Shown here in pieces: positions 1 to 7,675 of a DNA stretch of 39,790 bases (positions are counted from its first letter, which is position 1; the number at the start of each line of letters is the position of its first letter). The notes under the pieces are model-generated. The model searched no databases, had not been told where the DNA came from, and saw nothing but the letters and a program-made list of their open reading frames with translations. The DNA is from a virus, in the IMG/VR virus record IMGVR_UViG_3300021963_000275, positions 1 through 39,790 of that record. One strand, given 5' to 3'. Made by a program: the position numbers and the translations under genes.

Positions 1-1
1 A

Positions 2-250
2 CGAGCACTATCTGGCCTTCTTGACAGGGGCGATATTGCTGGTATTCCTGCTGTTGTTATCGAGGTAAAGAACCATCAACGCATGGAACTCTCAGCATGG
101 CTGAAAGAACTAGATGTTGAGATGCACAATGACAAAGCAGATACTGGTGTAGTTATACATAAGAAGAAGGGTACTACTGATGTTGGCTTGTGGTACGCCA
201 CAATGCCAGTTGATGTGTGGTATAAACTATTAGAGGAAGCAGGTTACTAA
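2..250 (+). CDS. PD-(D/E)XK Holliday-junction-resolvase-like nuclease (3' part only)
   Basis: The gene is cut by the window's left edge; 82 codons of its C-terminal part are readable from base 2 to the TAA at 248-250. The fragment begins with GDIAGIP followed by VVIEVKN, the D...E-x-K signature of PD-(D/E)XK nucleases. It then carries a Trp/Lys-rich segment and VVIHKKKG, a pattern I associate with small phage resolvase or endonuclease proteins. Such enzymes cut branched DNA during replication and packaging. The TAA overlaps the next gene's ATG (TAATG), so the two are probably translated together. It could also be a different nuclease of the same fold; the N-terminus is not visible. Confidence 0.6.
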   Translation, partial: RALSGLLDRGDIAGIPAVVIEVKNHQRMELSAWLKELDVEMHNDKADTGVVIHKKKGTTDVGLWYATMPVDVWYKLLEEAGY

Positions 251-501
251 TGGAAGAAGAACTTACCGAAGATGAAGTGTGCAAGCAACTGCTTGAATTG
301 GCTCAAACACCTGAGCAAATTAACTATATAACGTCAAGCAATACTACAATATTAATGCAAAAGATTGAAAGTCTTAAGCAATTAGTTGAAGACCAAGACC
401 GTGATGTGGCTAAGATTAAAATGGTTCACTATGCAAAAGAACAAACATATATGAAAGTCATTATGAGTTTAGCATATCAAAAGTATTCAGACTATGACTG
501 A
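250..501 (+). CDS. small acidic hypothetical protein
   Basis: This encodes 83 residues, strongly acidic at the N-terminus and predicted helical throughout, with no cysteine pattern, signal peptide or membrane segment. I do not recognise a family. It is likely real because its ATG shares a base with the stop of the nuclease gene (TAATG) and its end overlaps the primase zinc-finger ORF by 8 bases. That is the tight packing seen along this operon. Its place between a resolvase and a primase suggests an accessory role in replication, but this is positional inference only. Confidence 0.6.
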   Translation: MEEELTEDEVCKQLLELAQTPEQINYITSSNTTILMQKIESLKQLVEDQDRDVAKIKMVHYAKEQTYMKVIMSLAYQKYSDYD

Positions 502-874
502 CAAGCATAGCATCTTGGCTGTGCTTGAGCATTACGGTGGGTCTGTCTATCGTGAACGTAATGGATGGCAGAAACTTAAGTGCCCATTCCATGACGACTC
601 ACATGCATCAGCCACAGTTAACATAGAAGAGAACGCATTCAATTGCTTTGGATGCGGTATCAAAGGTGATACTTACAAAATCATTATGGAGAAGGAAGGA
701 ATAGGATTTCGTGAAGCAATCAAAGTCGCAGAAGGAATCACTGGGCAGAGCAGTAGTACACTACGCAAAGCACATAGCAGGGGCGGAGGACTATCTGGCA
801 AGACGGGGAATCACCTTAGCAGACGCGCATACAGCCCACCTGGGCTTGGTCGTAGAGCCTCTACCAGGTCATGA
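494..874 (+). CDS. DNA primase, CHC2 zinc-finger part (split primase)
   Basis: The first ~84 residues are a CHC2-type zinc-binding domain of a DnaG/T7-like primase: CPFH (C30, H33) and CFGC (C51, C54) bracket a short beta segment, followed by FREAIKVAEGITG, the usual helix after the zinc ribbon. From about base 747 the frame turns into Ser/Arg/Gly-rich sequence that looks like non-native coding. The matching TOPRIM half continues in the +1 frame (711-1328). The zinc domain would recognise the priming sequence and the partner would provide catalysis. Either the two parts are separate coupled polypeptides, or a +1 ribosomal shift or a sequence indel near 747 joins them. The zinc domain is clear; how the two halves are expressed is not. 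Confidence 0.8.
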   Translation: MTDKHSILAVLEHYGGSVYRERNGWQKLKCPFHDDSHASATVNIEENAFNCFGCGIKGDTYKIIMEKEGIGFREAIKVAEGITGQSSSTLRKAHSRGGGLSGKTGNHLSRRAYSPPGLGRRASTRS

Positions 875-1328
875 ACAGTTCGTTAATAGGTTAGCGATAC
901 CGTACATCACACCTACTGGTGTGGTGGACATTAGATTCCGCAGCATGTATGGGGAAGAACCTAAGTACATGGGTATGTCCGGTACAGAGACAAGGCTATA
1001 CAACGTAGCAGCAATCAGTCAGGCAACTGACTTCATAGCAGTATGTGAAGGAGAGATAGATGCAATCACGCTCACGCAAAAGTGTGGTATCCCGGCAATT
1101 GGGGTTCCTGGTGCTAACTCGTGGAAAAGACATTACTCGAAACTCTTACAAGACTTCGAGCGTATCTATGTATTTGCGGATGGCGACCAGCCAGGCTCGG
1201 ATTTTGGTAAGAAATTGGCGAGAGAAGTTCAGGGCGTTATTGTAATCAATATGCCAGACGGTGAAGATGTTAATAGTATATTCAACAAACAAGGAACAGA
1301 GTTCTTTAGGGAGAAGGTAGCGGCATGA
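711..1328 (+). CDS. DNA primase, TOPRIM catalytic part (split primase)
   Basis: This ORF supplies the catalytic half of a phage primase. Family-like sequence begins at about residue 13 (AEDYLARRGIT, then a RLAIPY-type beta strand). The TOPRIM motifs follow: CEGEID (E113, D117) and FADGDQPG (D157, D159), the acidic residues that bind the metal for RNA primer synthesis. The GTG at 711 has purine-rich GGAAGGA about 10 bases upstream and AGGA 4 bases upstream, so independent internal initiation is possible. The first dozen residues look like out-of-frame zinc-domain coding. The end overlaps the next gene as ATGA. The enzyme assignment is strong; the start codon is uncertain because of the split with the zinc-finger ORF. 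Confidence 0.8.
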   Translation: MKQSKSQKESLGRAVVHYAKHIAGAEDYLARRGITLADAHTAHLGLVVEPLPGHEQFVNRLAIPYITPTGVVDIRFRSMYGEEPKYMGMSGTETRLYNVAAISQATDFIAVCEGEIDAITLTQKCGIPAIGVPGANSWKRHYSKLLQDFERIYVFADGDQPGSDFGKKLAREVQGVIVINMPDGEDVNSIFNKQGTEFFREKVAA

Positions 1329-1789
1329 GTAAGATGAAGAGTGAGTGGGAAGATGAGTACTTCGGCGAGGGATACGTTTACATCGCAGGAGATTGGGGTC
1401 ATACTGAACCTACTAAGGGACTTCGGGATAAAGATAGAGCACGTGAAGAGGCTAAGCAACGACACCCTTCTTCAAGTAACCGTAAGTCTCCCACCCAAGA
1501 GGTAGATGAGTTCTGTCTGCGCTTTGCATTGTATGACATTCAAGATGAGTTAGCAGACATCTTGCTTAGCAAGCATGAGGACTATGGACCAAAGAATATT
1601 AGTGATGCACCTGGCGGTGCACTCAATGGTATTCGTGTTCGTATGCATGACAAGGTAGCACGACTTAATAACTTAATAGATAGTGGTAAAGAACCGAAGC
1701 ACGAATCAATCCGAGACACACTCGTGGACATCGCCAACTATGCAACCATTGCACTCATGGTCATAGATGACGTATGGGACACTGAGTAA
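1325..1789 (+). CDS. DUF1599-type (nucleotide-modification-associated domain 1) protein
   Basis: This encodes 154 residues starting at an ATGA overlap with the primase. After a charged N-terminal ~60 residues comes LADILLSKHEDYGPKN. Next are an Arg/Asp/Lys-rich helix (RVRMHDKVARL) and RDTLVDIANYATIALMVI. This is the pattern I associate with DUF1599, also called nucleotide modification associated domain 1, an all-alpha domain common in phages. The family is proposed to act on nucleotides or modified bases, related in style to MazG-type enzymes; the reaction is not established. Its place next to primase and a phosphoesterase fits nucleotide metabolism. No partner DNA-modification enzyme is visible in the window. 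Confidence 0.65.
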   Translation: MSKMKSEWEDEYFGEGYVYIAGDWGHTEPTKGLRDKDRAREEAKQRHPSSSNRKSPTQEVDEFCLRFALYDIQDELADILLSKHEDYGPKNISDAPGGALNGIRVRMHDKVARLNNLIDSGKEPKHESIRDTLVDIANYATIALMVIDDVWDTE

Positions 1790-1806
1790 ACAGATAAGGA
1801 AACAAC

Positions 1807-2565
1807 ATGAAACGTATCGTAGTTCTATCAGACATGCAAATCCCGTATAACGATAAGCGTGCAACTCGTGCAGTTATGAACTTTGTTGCAGACTACGAAC
1901 CAGATGAGTTGTTCTGTGTAGGTGATGAGGCTGATAGCCCAGAACCTTCACGTTGGAACAAGGGTTTGGCTGGAGAGTTTGAAGGAACTCTTCAGAAAGG
2001 TTTAGACGAAACAACCAAAGTAATGACAGGTTTCAAGGAAGCGTTAGGCGACAAGCCTTTCCATACAATGAGGAGTAATCATGGAGACAGAATCCAAAAC
2101 TACGTCACACGATTTGCCCCTGCTCTTGCATCGTTACGTGACCTTGAGTATTCCAAACTACTTCGGTATCGTGAGAACGAAATTACATATCACGATAAAT
2201 TTTATCAGTTCACCCCAGGATGGATTCTCGCTCATGGAGATGAGGGTCGTGCCAACAAACAACCTGGTGGGACTGCTCTTACCCTTGCTAAACAAATTGG
2301 GGCTTCAGTTGTCTGCGGTCACACGCACAAGCAGGGTATTCAACATGAACACACCGGCTTCGGTGGTCAGATTAGACACAAGTTATATGGGGTGGAAGTT
2401 GGGCATCTCATGGACCTATCGCAAGCGCACTATCTCGGACAGACTGGTGCTAACTGGCAACAAGGATTCACTATACTCTACAGTCGTAGAGGCAATGTGA
2501 CTCCAGTAAACGTACCAATCAATGGTCGTTCCTTTGTTGTTGAGGGTAAAGTCTATGAGTTCTAA
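1807..2565 (+). CDS. calcineurin-like metallophosphoesterase
   Basis: This encodes 252 residues with the ordered motifs of the metallophosphoesterase fold: an N-terminal SDMQ (D9, Q11 where the usual second ligand is His), GDEAD (39-43), SNHGD (90-94), AHGDEG (H143) and GHTH (171-174). Such enzymes hydrolyse phosphomono- or diesters with a two-metal centre. In phages they are often found with replication or DNA-repair genes. An AAGGA-like ribosome binding site precedes the ATG. The Gln in place of His in the first motif is a modest deviation and occurs in some phage members. Substrate unknown; a role in nucleotide or DNA-end processing is inferred from the neighbours. Confidence 0.8.
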   Translation: MKRIVVLSDMQIPYNDKRATRAVMNFVADYEPDELFCVGDEADSPEPSRWNKGLAGEFEGTLQKGLDETTKVMTGFKEALGDKPFHTMRSNHGDRIQNYVTRFAPALASLRDLEYSKLLRYRENEITYHDKFYQFTPGWILAHGDEGRANKQPGGTALTLAKQIGASVVCGHTHKQGIQHEHTGFGGQIRHKLYGVEVGHLMDLSQAHYLGQTGANWQQGFTILYSRRGNVTPVNVPINGRSFVVEGKVYEF

Positions 2566-3250
2566 TGATAGTTTTGTCCAAGAGTATGAAGGTATGGTTC
2601 GACAGGTTACATCCGAATATCATCGCAAGTATCCGATGGTGGAGAAACCAGATTTAGAACAAGAGTTATGGTTATGGTTTGTGCAGCATCCACGTAAGAT
2701 GGAGGAGTGGACATCAACACATGAGTCTAAGGACTCAGACAAGTTGATTGCTCGCTCACTTCGCAATGCAGCACATGACTTCTGTGTCAAAGAGAAAGCA
2801 CAGGTAGAAGGCTACTCTCCGGATGACATCTTCTACTACAAGAAGGAGTTCATCAAGATGATGATTCCTGCTGTGCTATCTGATGATTGGCAGAAGATTG
2901 AGAACAGCATGGCTAACATGGGTCGCACCATGAAAGCACCATCAGAGTCAGGTGACTTCATGGCTTATGCTGCGGATATCAAGAAGGCATTCGATGACCT
3001 TGAAGAGAAGGAACAGAACCTAGTGTTCTTGTTCTATGGTGAAGATGTTGATTCAAAGACACTTCATGAGATGGTTAACAATGAACGACCAACTGCTAGA
3101 GCAACAGCAATGGCAGCCAATCGTGCACTTAATAAGATGGTTCGTAAACTAGGTGGCTTCTCGCCACAGAAGGATGATGATTATGTGGAACAAAAAGTTG
3201 AAGAAGGAATTGATTCGGACACAGTGGATAGAGTCTCAGAACTTACTTGA
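2555..3250 (+). CDS. sigma-70-like / HTH transcription-associated protein
   Basis: I chose the ATG at 2555 (MSSNDSF), which has GAGGG upstream and overlaps the phosphoesterase end, over a longer ORF from 2522. The 231-residue protein has a helical N-terminal segment with DLEQELWLWFVQHP, reminiscent of sigma region 2. Its C-terminal segment (FDDLEEKEQNLVFLFY, then an HTH-like stretch ending ALNKMVRKLGG) resembles region 4 of diverged sigma factors. Phage proteins of this kind can redirect host RNA polymerase to late genes. The tail is Asp/Glu-rich and overlaps the next frame. The match is by overall layout rather than strong motifs, so a different HTH protein remains possible. Confidence 0.5.
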   Translation: MSSNDSFVQEYEGMVRQVTSEYHRKYPMVEKPDLEQELWLWFVQHPRKMEEWTSTHESKDSDKLIARSLRNAAHDFCVKEKAQVEGYSPDDIFYYKKEFIKMMIPAVLSDDWQKIENSMANMGRTMKAPSESGDFMAYAADIKKAFDDLEEKEQNLVFLFYGEDVDSKTLHEMVNNERPTARATAMAANRALNKMVRKLGGFSPQKDDDYVEQKVEEGIDSDTVDRVSELT

Positions 3251-3377
3251 TAGGTTCTATGATGAGACCGAAGACCTATGGGAACGAGTCCATGCACTAG
3301 AAGCAAGATTGGAGAGGTTAGAAGATGATTTGCCAGGAGTGTCAGAGAGCGGGAGATGCATCAAGATTGTCATCTGA
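3183..3377 (+). CDS. small coiled-coil hypothetical protein
   Basis: This gene overlaps the end of the sigma-like gene in another frame and then continues with FYDETEDLWERVHALEARLE, a heptad-like acidic coiled coil. I prefer the ATG at 3183 to one at 3153 because the earlier residues are a shadow of the overlapping gene, but the true start is unclear. The protein is 64 residues with no cysteines or membrane segment, probably a small oligomerising factor. Its end overlaps the next small zinc-like gene. No family recognised; confidence rests on the convincing coiled-coil composition after the overlap. Confidence 0.45.
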   Translation: MWNKKLKKELIRTQWIESQNLLDRFYDETEDLWERVHALEARLERLEDDLPGVSESGRCIKIVI

Positions 3378-3492
3378 ACCTACCCTAGCCCACATGTTCC
3401 GGAGGGAACTGTGGTACAAGGCTAAAACCCTACATGCTATGTGTACAGCAATAGGTTGTTACTGTCAGCACATGGTTAAAGCAATAGATTAA
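3325..3492 (+). CDS. 55-residue cysteine-containing small protein (zinc-ribbon-like)
   Basis: This short gene encodes 55 residues beginning MICQEC, with a CxxC at positions 3-6 and further cysteines near C40, C45 and C47 followed by QHMV. That layout suggests a small zinc-binding protein of a type often found in actinophages. GGAGAGG lies about 8 bases upstream of the ATG, a good ribosome binding site. It is the last gene before the bidirectional terminator, ending 10 bases before the hairpin. Function unknown; zinc binding is inferred from the cysteines only. Confidence 0.6.
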   Translation: MICQECQRAGDASRLSSEPTLAHMFRRELWYKAKTLHAMCTAIGCYCQHMVKAID

Positions 3493-3502
3493 ATACAAAA
3501 AG

Positions 3503-3530
3503 ACCCCCCTTGGATTTCTCCTTGGGGGGT
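3503..3530. terminator. bidirectional intrinsic terminator between convergent operons
   Basis: ACCCCCC pairs with GGGGGGT (7 bp), with an inner GG/CC pair around a TT/TT mismatch and the loop ATTTCT. A-rich sequence lies on the left (3493-3501) and a T-run on the right (3530-3540), so it can end transcripts from both directions. It sits exactly between the plus-strand operon ending at 3492 and the minus-strand lysis genes ending at 3547. Confidence 0.85.
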
Positions 3531-3546
3531 TTTCTTGTTTGTTTAG

Positions 3547-3933
3547 TTAGTTAGATTTAATCTGACGACCATCTAGTACGATAGGTGCACTACCATCATG
3601 GTCTATGAACAGACCCACTGGCATAGCACCACCAGAGATGAACGAATGGGCTAGGGTTACCCAGACAGTCTTGCCTGCCATACCTGGATGCACTGGATAA
3701 GAGAAGTGCCCAGTGTAATCTGCTTTAGCAGTTCCTGGATAACGACAGAAGCGGAAGCGAATTACGTTAGGTAGTCCACCACCTGGTAGTTCTACCTGTA
3801 CGGTAGTCTCCCATGTGTTGCGCTTACTGCGTACTGAACCCTTCCAGGATGTCTTGCCGTTGATGCGAACAGCAACAGCCTTACCTGAAATAATAGATTG
3901 CTTGTCTTTGTTTGATTCTACTTTGTCAATCAT
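3547..3933 (-). CDS. hypothetical protein at the end of the lysis cassette
   Basis: This encodes 128 residues from the ATG at 3933, which shares its A with the endolysin stop (TAATG); a GTG nine bases upstream is an alternative. It looks beta-rich, with alternating hydrophobic strands, Gly/Pro turns and a Lys/Arg-rich early part. There is no signal peptide, membrane helix or catalytic motif I recognise. As the last gene of the late operon, directly after the M23 endolysin, it may be a separate wall-binding or lysis-accessory protein. That is inferred from position only. Confidence 0.6.
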   Translation of the reverse strand: MIDKVESNKDKQSIISGKAVAVRINGKTSWKGSVRSKRNTWETTVQVELPGGGLPNVIRFRFCRYPGTAKADYTGHFSYPVHPGMAGKTVWVTLAHSFISGGAMPVGLFIDHDGSAPIVLDGRQIKSN

Positions 3934-4334
3934 TATGCCCACAATGTTTGTTGAGGATTAACTGGATTGCTTGTGCTCCAGCGAGCACCAGTGCGCTCAC
4001 CAAAGTGAAGATGGGGAGCAGTGCTTTTACCTGTATTACCAGTAAGACCAATCAACTGTCCCTTTTTAATTTTTTCATTAGGCTGCACAAATATTTTTGA
4101 TAGATGTGCATAGACTAAGTGGTTCTTTGTGCCTAGTGGGTATGTCCTGCGTTGCACAATATGCTTACCATAGTCAGCACCCCAGTTGTTGCCAGTAACT
4201 ATACCTTTGCGTGCTGCATAAACTGGAGTACCGGTCTTGCAAGCAAAGTCCACACCGTCATGCCAACCACGTTTCCAGATTTTCCCAGTAACCCCATAGT
4301 GAGTTGAGATAGGTATATCTTTAACTGGGTACAT
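3933..4334 (-). CDS. M23-family metalloendopeptidase (endolysin)
   Basis: This encodes 133 residues forming a compact LytM/lysostaphin-type domain. The zinc ligands are visible: HDGVD (H25, D29) and HLH (H108, H110), with the second active-site His in VYAHLSK (H77). Surrounding sequence is typical of M23 (GTPVYAARKGIVT, KKGQLIGLTGNTG). The enzyme cleaves peptide cross-bridges in peptidoglycan. Its place directly downstream of a two-helix holin-like gene, joined by TAATG overlaps on both sides, makes it the phage endolysin. There is no signal peptide, so release through holin lesions is expected. There is no added wall-binding domain in this polypeptide. Confidence 0.9.
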   Translation of the reverse strand: MYPVKDIPISTHYGVTGKIWKRGWHDGVDFACKTGTPVYAARKGIVTGNNWGADYGKHIVQRRTYPLGTKNHLVYAHLSKIFVQPNEKIKKGQLIGLTGNTGKSTAPHLHFGERTGARWSTSNPVNPQQTLWA

Positions 4335-4546
4335 TAATCTAATGTTCCTTCGTTGCCGTAGCGTGAGTCACTTGGGTTTAACCAGTTGATTACTACAGGC
4401 AGTGCAGATGCTAGACCAATAGCAACTGCTGGGTGTACACTTAAACTATCAATGTTAACTACAAACCAACCCAGTGCACCTGCTGCAAATATCTTTGCAA
4501 AGGATGCTAGTGGACTTGTAGCCAACCAACTTAAAAAGTTTTCCAT
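4334..4546 (-). CDS. holin (two-transmembrane)
   Basis: This encodes 70 residues with two hydrophobic helices, roughly residues 11-31 and 38-55, joined by a short polar turn (NIDSLSVHP). The C-terminal tail is charged (NPSDSRYGNEGTLD). Size and topology match class II-like holins, which form lesions in the cytoplasmic membrane that let the endolysin reach the wall. It is translationally coupled by TAATG to the upstream 661-residue tail gene and to the downstream M23 endopeptidase. Function is inferred from topology and context, as holins share little sequence. Confidence 0.8.
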   Translation of the reverse strand: MENFLSWLATSPLASFAKIFAAGALGWFVVNIDSLSVHPAVAIGLASALPVVINWLNPSDSRYGNEGTLD

Positions 4547-6531
4547 TATAGTTTCCTTACTGTTACTAACAGCAAGCCACCAAAGCCGCTGCTATTTTTA
4601 TCTGGGGAAGATTCGTTAGTGAAGCGAACCTCTTCAATTACGCCTTGATACTGCTCACCAGTACGGTAATCTGTTACGTTAACAAACCTACCTGTCTCTT
4701 CAATGGCTTCAAGACGCTGGATAAACTCCATTGCACGACCTGTGTAGCCAAAGATAGAACTGTATCTGTCCATCTCACTGTCGTAGCATGACAGTGGGTA
4801 CTGGTAGATACGCTGACGGCGAGTGGCTGGCACTGCCTTAATCTGGTAAGCCTCAAGTACAGGTAGTTCTTGGTCATCTGTTACGTTGTTAAATACAAAC
4901 TTAAGAGATATGTATTCCTGTTTGTTTTCAACAGTGGTCATAGACACGTCCTGATTGCTTAAGCCCTCAGACAAAATAGCCAATGAGTTTGTAGTCCCAT
5001 TTTTATCAATGGTGTATACGGAAACATTGTCGCCTTGACCAGTAGTGCATTGAACGTTAATGTAACGGAAGAACTTAGGTTCAACCGTACCGTAACGAAT
5101 CTTACCTGTCTGTAGCCAGCCAGTTGCACGCTTCAAAGATAGTTTTTCTGTTTTGATTTCTCCAGCATCTCCACCTTCATTAACAATGATGTGCAAACGG
5201 TCTTCCGCGAACAGCACACCTGATGCGTAAGAGTCTTCGTCTGATTCATACTGTAGGTCGTAGGCGTAGGCAAAGGTGCCATCGTCAAACTGAGTACCTA
5301 AGTCAATGCGAATAAGAATTGCATTATCAAACCCATTGTCACCTGCTACAGATGTTGATGCCCAGATGTAGTTGCCACTGGCAACAAATCCTGTTACTGG
5401 GAACTGAGTATCAACCAGCAATGGACCTAGGGTTAGTGAGCCGTCAGTTGAAACTTGAGCGATACGCACACCCTTGTTGGTACCAATAGCCATGTAACCT
5501 AGATAGTACTGCATAGCATTAATAATTTCACCATAGGGTAGTTGAACTACCTGAATGGCTGAAGCAGGGTCTGGCTCTAAGATGCCAGCGTTATCACCAA
5601 ATGGAATTGCCCAAATTTCTGAATCAGAGCCAGCATAACCACCAGCATAAATAAATCTGTTTCCACCTTCAATGGTATTCCATACGAAGTTAGGATTTTC
5701 ATGTGACATTTTTGGTAAGGCACCTAAAGTACTTGTGCCAGTGTTATGACCAGTTGTAGTAAGTGGGTCAGTTAAGTCGTTAATAATATAAAGACTTCTG
5801 GTTTCACCAAATACTAAGTAACCTTTAGTAAACTTAATTATGTGAACGCCACCTGTAATGTGACGATGAATAACTACATCAGAGCCAGTACCGTCAATGT
5901 TACCGGCATGGATTGCTTTACTACATACAGCAAAGTACCTGGTACCATCTGAGGTTACGGACTTAAACAAGTCAGGGGTTGCACCACCACTGACGTGACC
6001 TGTTGCAAGTGTATAGTTGGCGACGGATGCAGCAGCATCCCCATTAAGAGTTAACTTCTTTAAGTAACCAGCACTATCACCTGACACTATGTAGTCAGTT
6101 CCACCTGCTGATTCACCAGCAACTGCAATTATTCCATTAGCACCAGTGTATGAGTGGAATACATCGTTAAGCAATGTGGCTTGACCAACAGTCCATATAT
6201 CAATACCACGGCTATCGGCAAACTTTTGCTGTGATTCTCTATCGGTACCTGGTTCGTAGAACGAAATACCTGCACCGTTGTGCCATGATGTCTGTGAACG
6301 TAACCACCAACCAGTGAGCGATTGCTCACCTGGCTCTTGGCTGTTATCAAACTGGTCTTTGCGATACTGAGCAGTCTCACGCCTGTAAGGATTCTGATTG
6401 CTAACATTCACAAGGAACGGTAGGTCATCAATGGTAAGGTCATAAGCAATGTCAGTTAATTCAAAAGATGCTTCCGTTGTTGTAGCAGAAATATCATAGG
6501 GAACATCTTCTGTAATATCATAAGTTGGCAC
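4546..6531 (-). CDS. large virion-associated tail protein, probably beta-propeller-like
   Basis: This encodes 661 residues. The middle (about 110-450) is a series of beta-rich segments with recurring aromatic/Gly patterns (IIAVAGESAGG, IVSGDSAGYLKKLTL, RFIYAGGYAG) like blades of a propeller. The last ~90 residues (IFGYTGRAMEFIQRLEAIEETG, then VTDYRTGEQYQGVIEEV) look like a tail or baseplate attachment domain. No enzyme motif is seen. Lying between a collar-domain fibre gene and the holin, it is most likely a minor tail or host-contact structural protein. The fold is inferred from pattern, not from a detected family. Confidence 0.6.
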   Translation of the reverse strand: MPTYDITEDVPYDISATTTEASFELTDIAYDLTIDDLPFLVNVSNQNPYRRETAQYRKDQFDNSQEPGEQSLTGWWLRSQTSWHNGAGISFYEPGTDRESQQKFADSRGIDIWTVGQATLLNDVFHSYTGANGIIAVAGESAGGTDYIVSGDSAGYLKKLTLNGDAAASVANYTLATGHVSGGATPDLFKSVTSDGTRYFAVCSKAIHAGNIDGTGSDVVIHRHITGGVHIIKFTKGYLVFGETRSLYIINDLTDPLTTTGHNTGTSTLGALPKMSHENPNFVWNTIEGGNRFIYAGGYAGSDSEIWAIPFGDNAGILEPDPASAIQVVQLPYGEIINAMQYYLGYMAIGTNKGVRIAQVSTDGSLTLGPLLVDTQFPVTGFVASGNYIWASTSVAGDNGFDNAILIRIDLGTQFDDGTFAYAYDLQYESDEDSYASGVLFAEDRLHIIVNEGGDAGEIKTEKLSLKRATGWLQTGKIRYGTVEPKFFRYINVQCTTGQGDNVSVYTIDKNGTTNSLAILSEGLSNQDVSMTTVENKQEYISLKFVFNNVTDDQELPVLEAYQIKAVPATRRQRIYQYPLSCYDSEMDRYSSIFGYTGRAMEFIQRLEAIEETGRFVNVTDYRTGEQYQGVIEEVRFTNESSPDKNSSGFGGLLLVTVRKL

Positions 6532-6540
6532 TTATGCTCC

Positions 6541-7668
6541 TTAGTGCTTGATGATAAAGTTAACAACAGTGGATGGCTGTATGTTGGTGTGTGCTTCTGC
6601 AGCAGCGGTAGCAGAACTAACGGTAATGTCAATGCTGTGGCTGTGGTCTGCAACAGATACGCTTGCAGAACCACCAAGAGCACCAACACCAGCAATAGCC
6701 GTTCCGTTGTAGTTTCCAATAGTTCCACCAGTACCATCTGATTCCATGGCAGGAAGTGGATTAGACGCTCCCGAAATAGCATGGTCGTGAGATGCGGTTC
6801 CAGAGAAATCCATTATCAAACTGTGACCGTGACCATCGGTAGAGATAGAGCCACTAGCAGTATGGGCACCGCCACCAACACTTGTAACACCGTGGTCGTG
6901 TGAAGGAGAACCAGATTGTGCAGCAGTCAATGTTACAGACTCAACACCAAGTTCAGCACCAAGAGTACGTGCAGTCAAATCAGTACCAGCACCAGCACCC
7001 ATAGGTACACGACCTAATAGGTCTGGAAGATTGAAAGTAGTAGTTGTATCACCAGCACCGTATGTTGTACCAATAACCGCAAAGAGTGCGGAGTATGTAG
7101 TACGGCTTACGGCAGAACCATTACATAGTAACCAACCTGTAGGAGCAGAAGAACCAGCAAACGGAGATATCATACCTTTAGGCAATACATCTAGTGCATT
7201 AAACTGTGCCTGAATTGAAGAAGTAACACCATCTACATAACCAAGTTCAGTAGAAGTTACACTACCTATTGAAGTTGTAGATGGAAGCACTACGGTTCCA
7301 GTAAATGTAGGACTTGCTAGTGGTGCTTTTAGATTAAGGTTATGTGCGGTAGTTGTATTAGCAATATGGTCTTGTGCCTCTTGCAAGTCACGACCAGTAA
7401 TCATGTGCTTTACTGTTTGACCAGCAGTGTGTGTTTGTGCAGTAGTACCATCTTGAGCACGAGTAACTTTTAGAGTTGGTGCAGATACACCACTCTGGTC
7501 TGCATCAACAGTAACAATTTCTTCAATCGCCGTATCTGGGTTAAGTACCAAAGTGTACGGTGGACTAGGAAGATTTGTTACATTGTCAAGAGTAATTTGA
7601 GTTGCAATGTTAGATACGTTACCTGCTAACGCTTTCTCAGATGCAATGGAAGAATAATTGCGTGCCAT
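6541..7668 (-). CDS. tail fibre / receptor-binding protein with tail-collar domain
   Basis: This encodes 375 residues. The N-terminal ~110 residues contain a small domain with AQDGTTAQTHTAGQTV, also seen in the upstream connector-like protein. The centre has the phage tail-collar signature (PTGWLLCNGSAVSRTTYSAL, then FNLPDLLGRVPMG). The C-terminal part is a Gly/Ser/His-rich stretch with repeated SHDH/DHSHS motifs ending in QPSTVVNFIIKH, as in metal-knotted short tail fibres. Those His residues could bind metal in a trimeric shaft. The protein probably mediates host contact. A second collar-domain fibre is encoded at 15316-16827 with closely similar motifs. Confidence 0.75.
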   Translation of the reverse strand: MARNYSSIASEKALAGNVSNIATQITLDNVTNLPSPPYTLVLNPDTAIEEIVTVDADQSGVSAPTLKVTRAQDGTTAQTHTAGQTVKHMITGRDLQEAQDHIANTTTAHNLNLKAPLASPTFTGTVVLPSTTSIGSVTSTELGYVDGVTSSIQAQFNALDVLPKGMISPFAGSSAPTGWLLCNGSAVSRTTYSALFAVIGTTYGAGDTTTTFNLPDLLGRVPMGAGAGTDLTARTLGAELGVESVTLTAAQSGSPSHDHGVTSVGGGAHTASGSISTDGHGHSLIMDFSGTASHDHAISGASNPLPAMESDGTGGTIGNYNGTAIAGVGALGGSASVSVADHSHSIDITVSSATAAAEAHTNIQPSTVVNFIIKH

Positions 7669-7675
7669 GGTTTAC

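Noticed and set aside
2081-2500. Plus-strand ORF inside the metallophosphoesterase gene
   Set aside because: Wholly inside a convincing gene in another frame, with no family signal.
3153-3182. Earlier start for the coiled-coil gene
   Set aside because: The residues before 3183 are Arg/Met-rich shadow sequence of the overlapping sigma-like gene.
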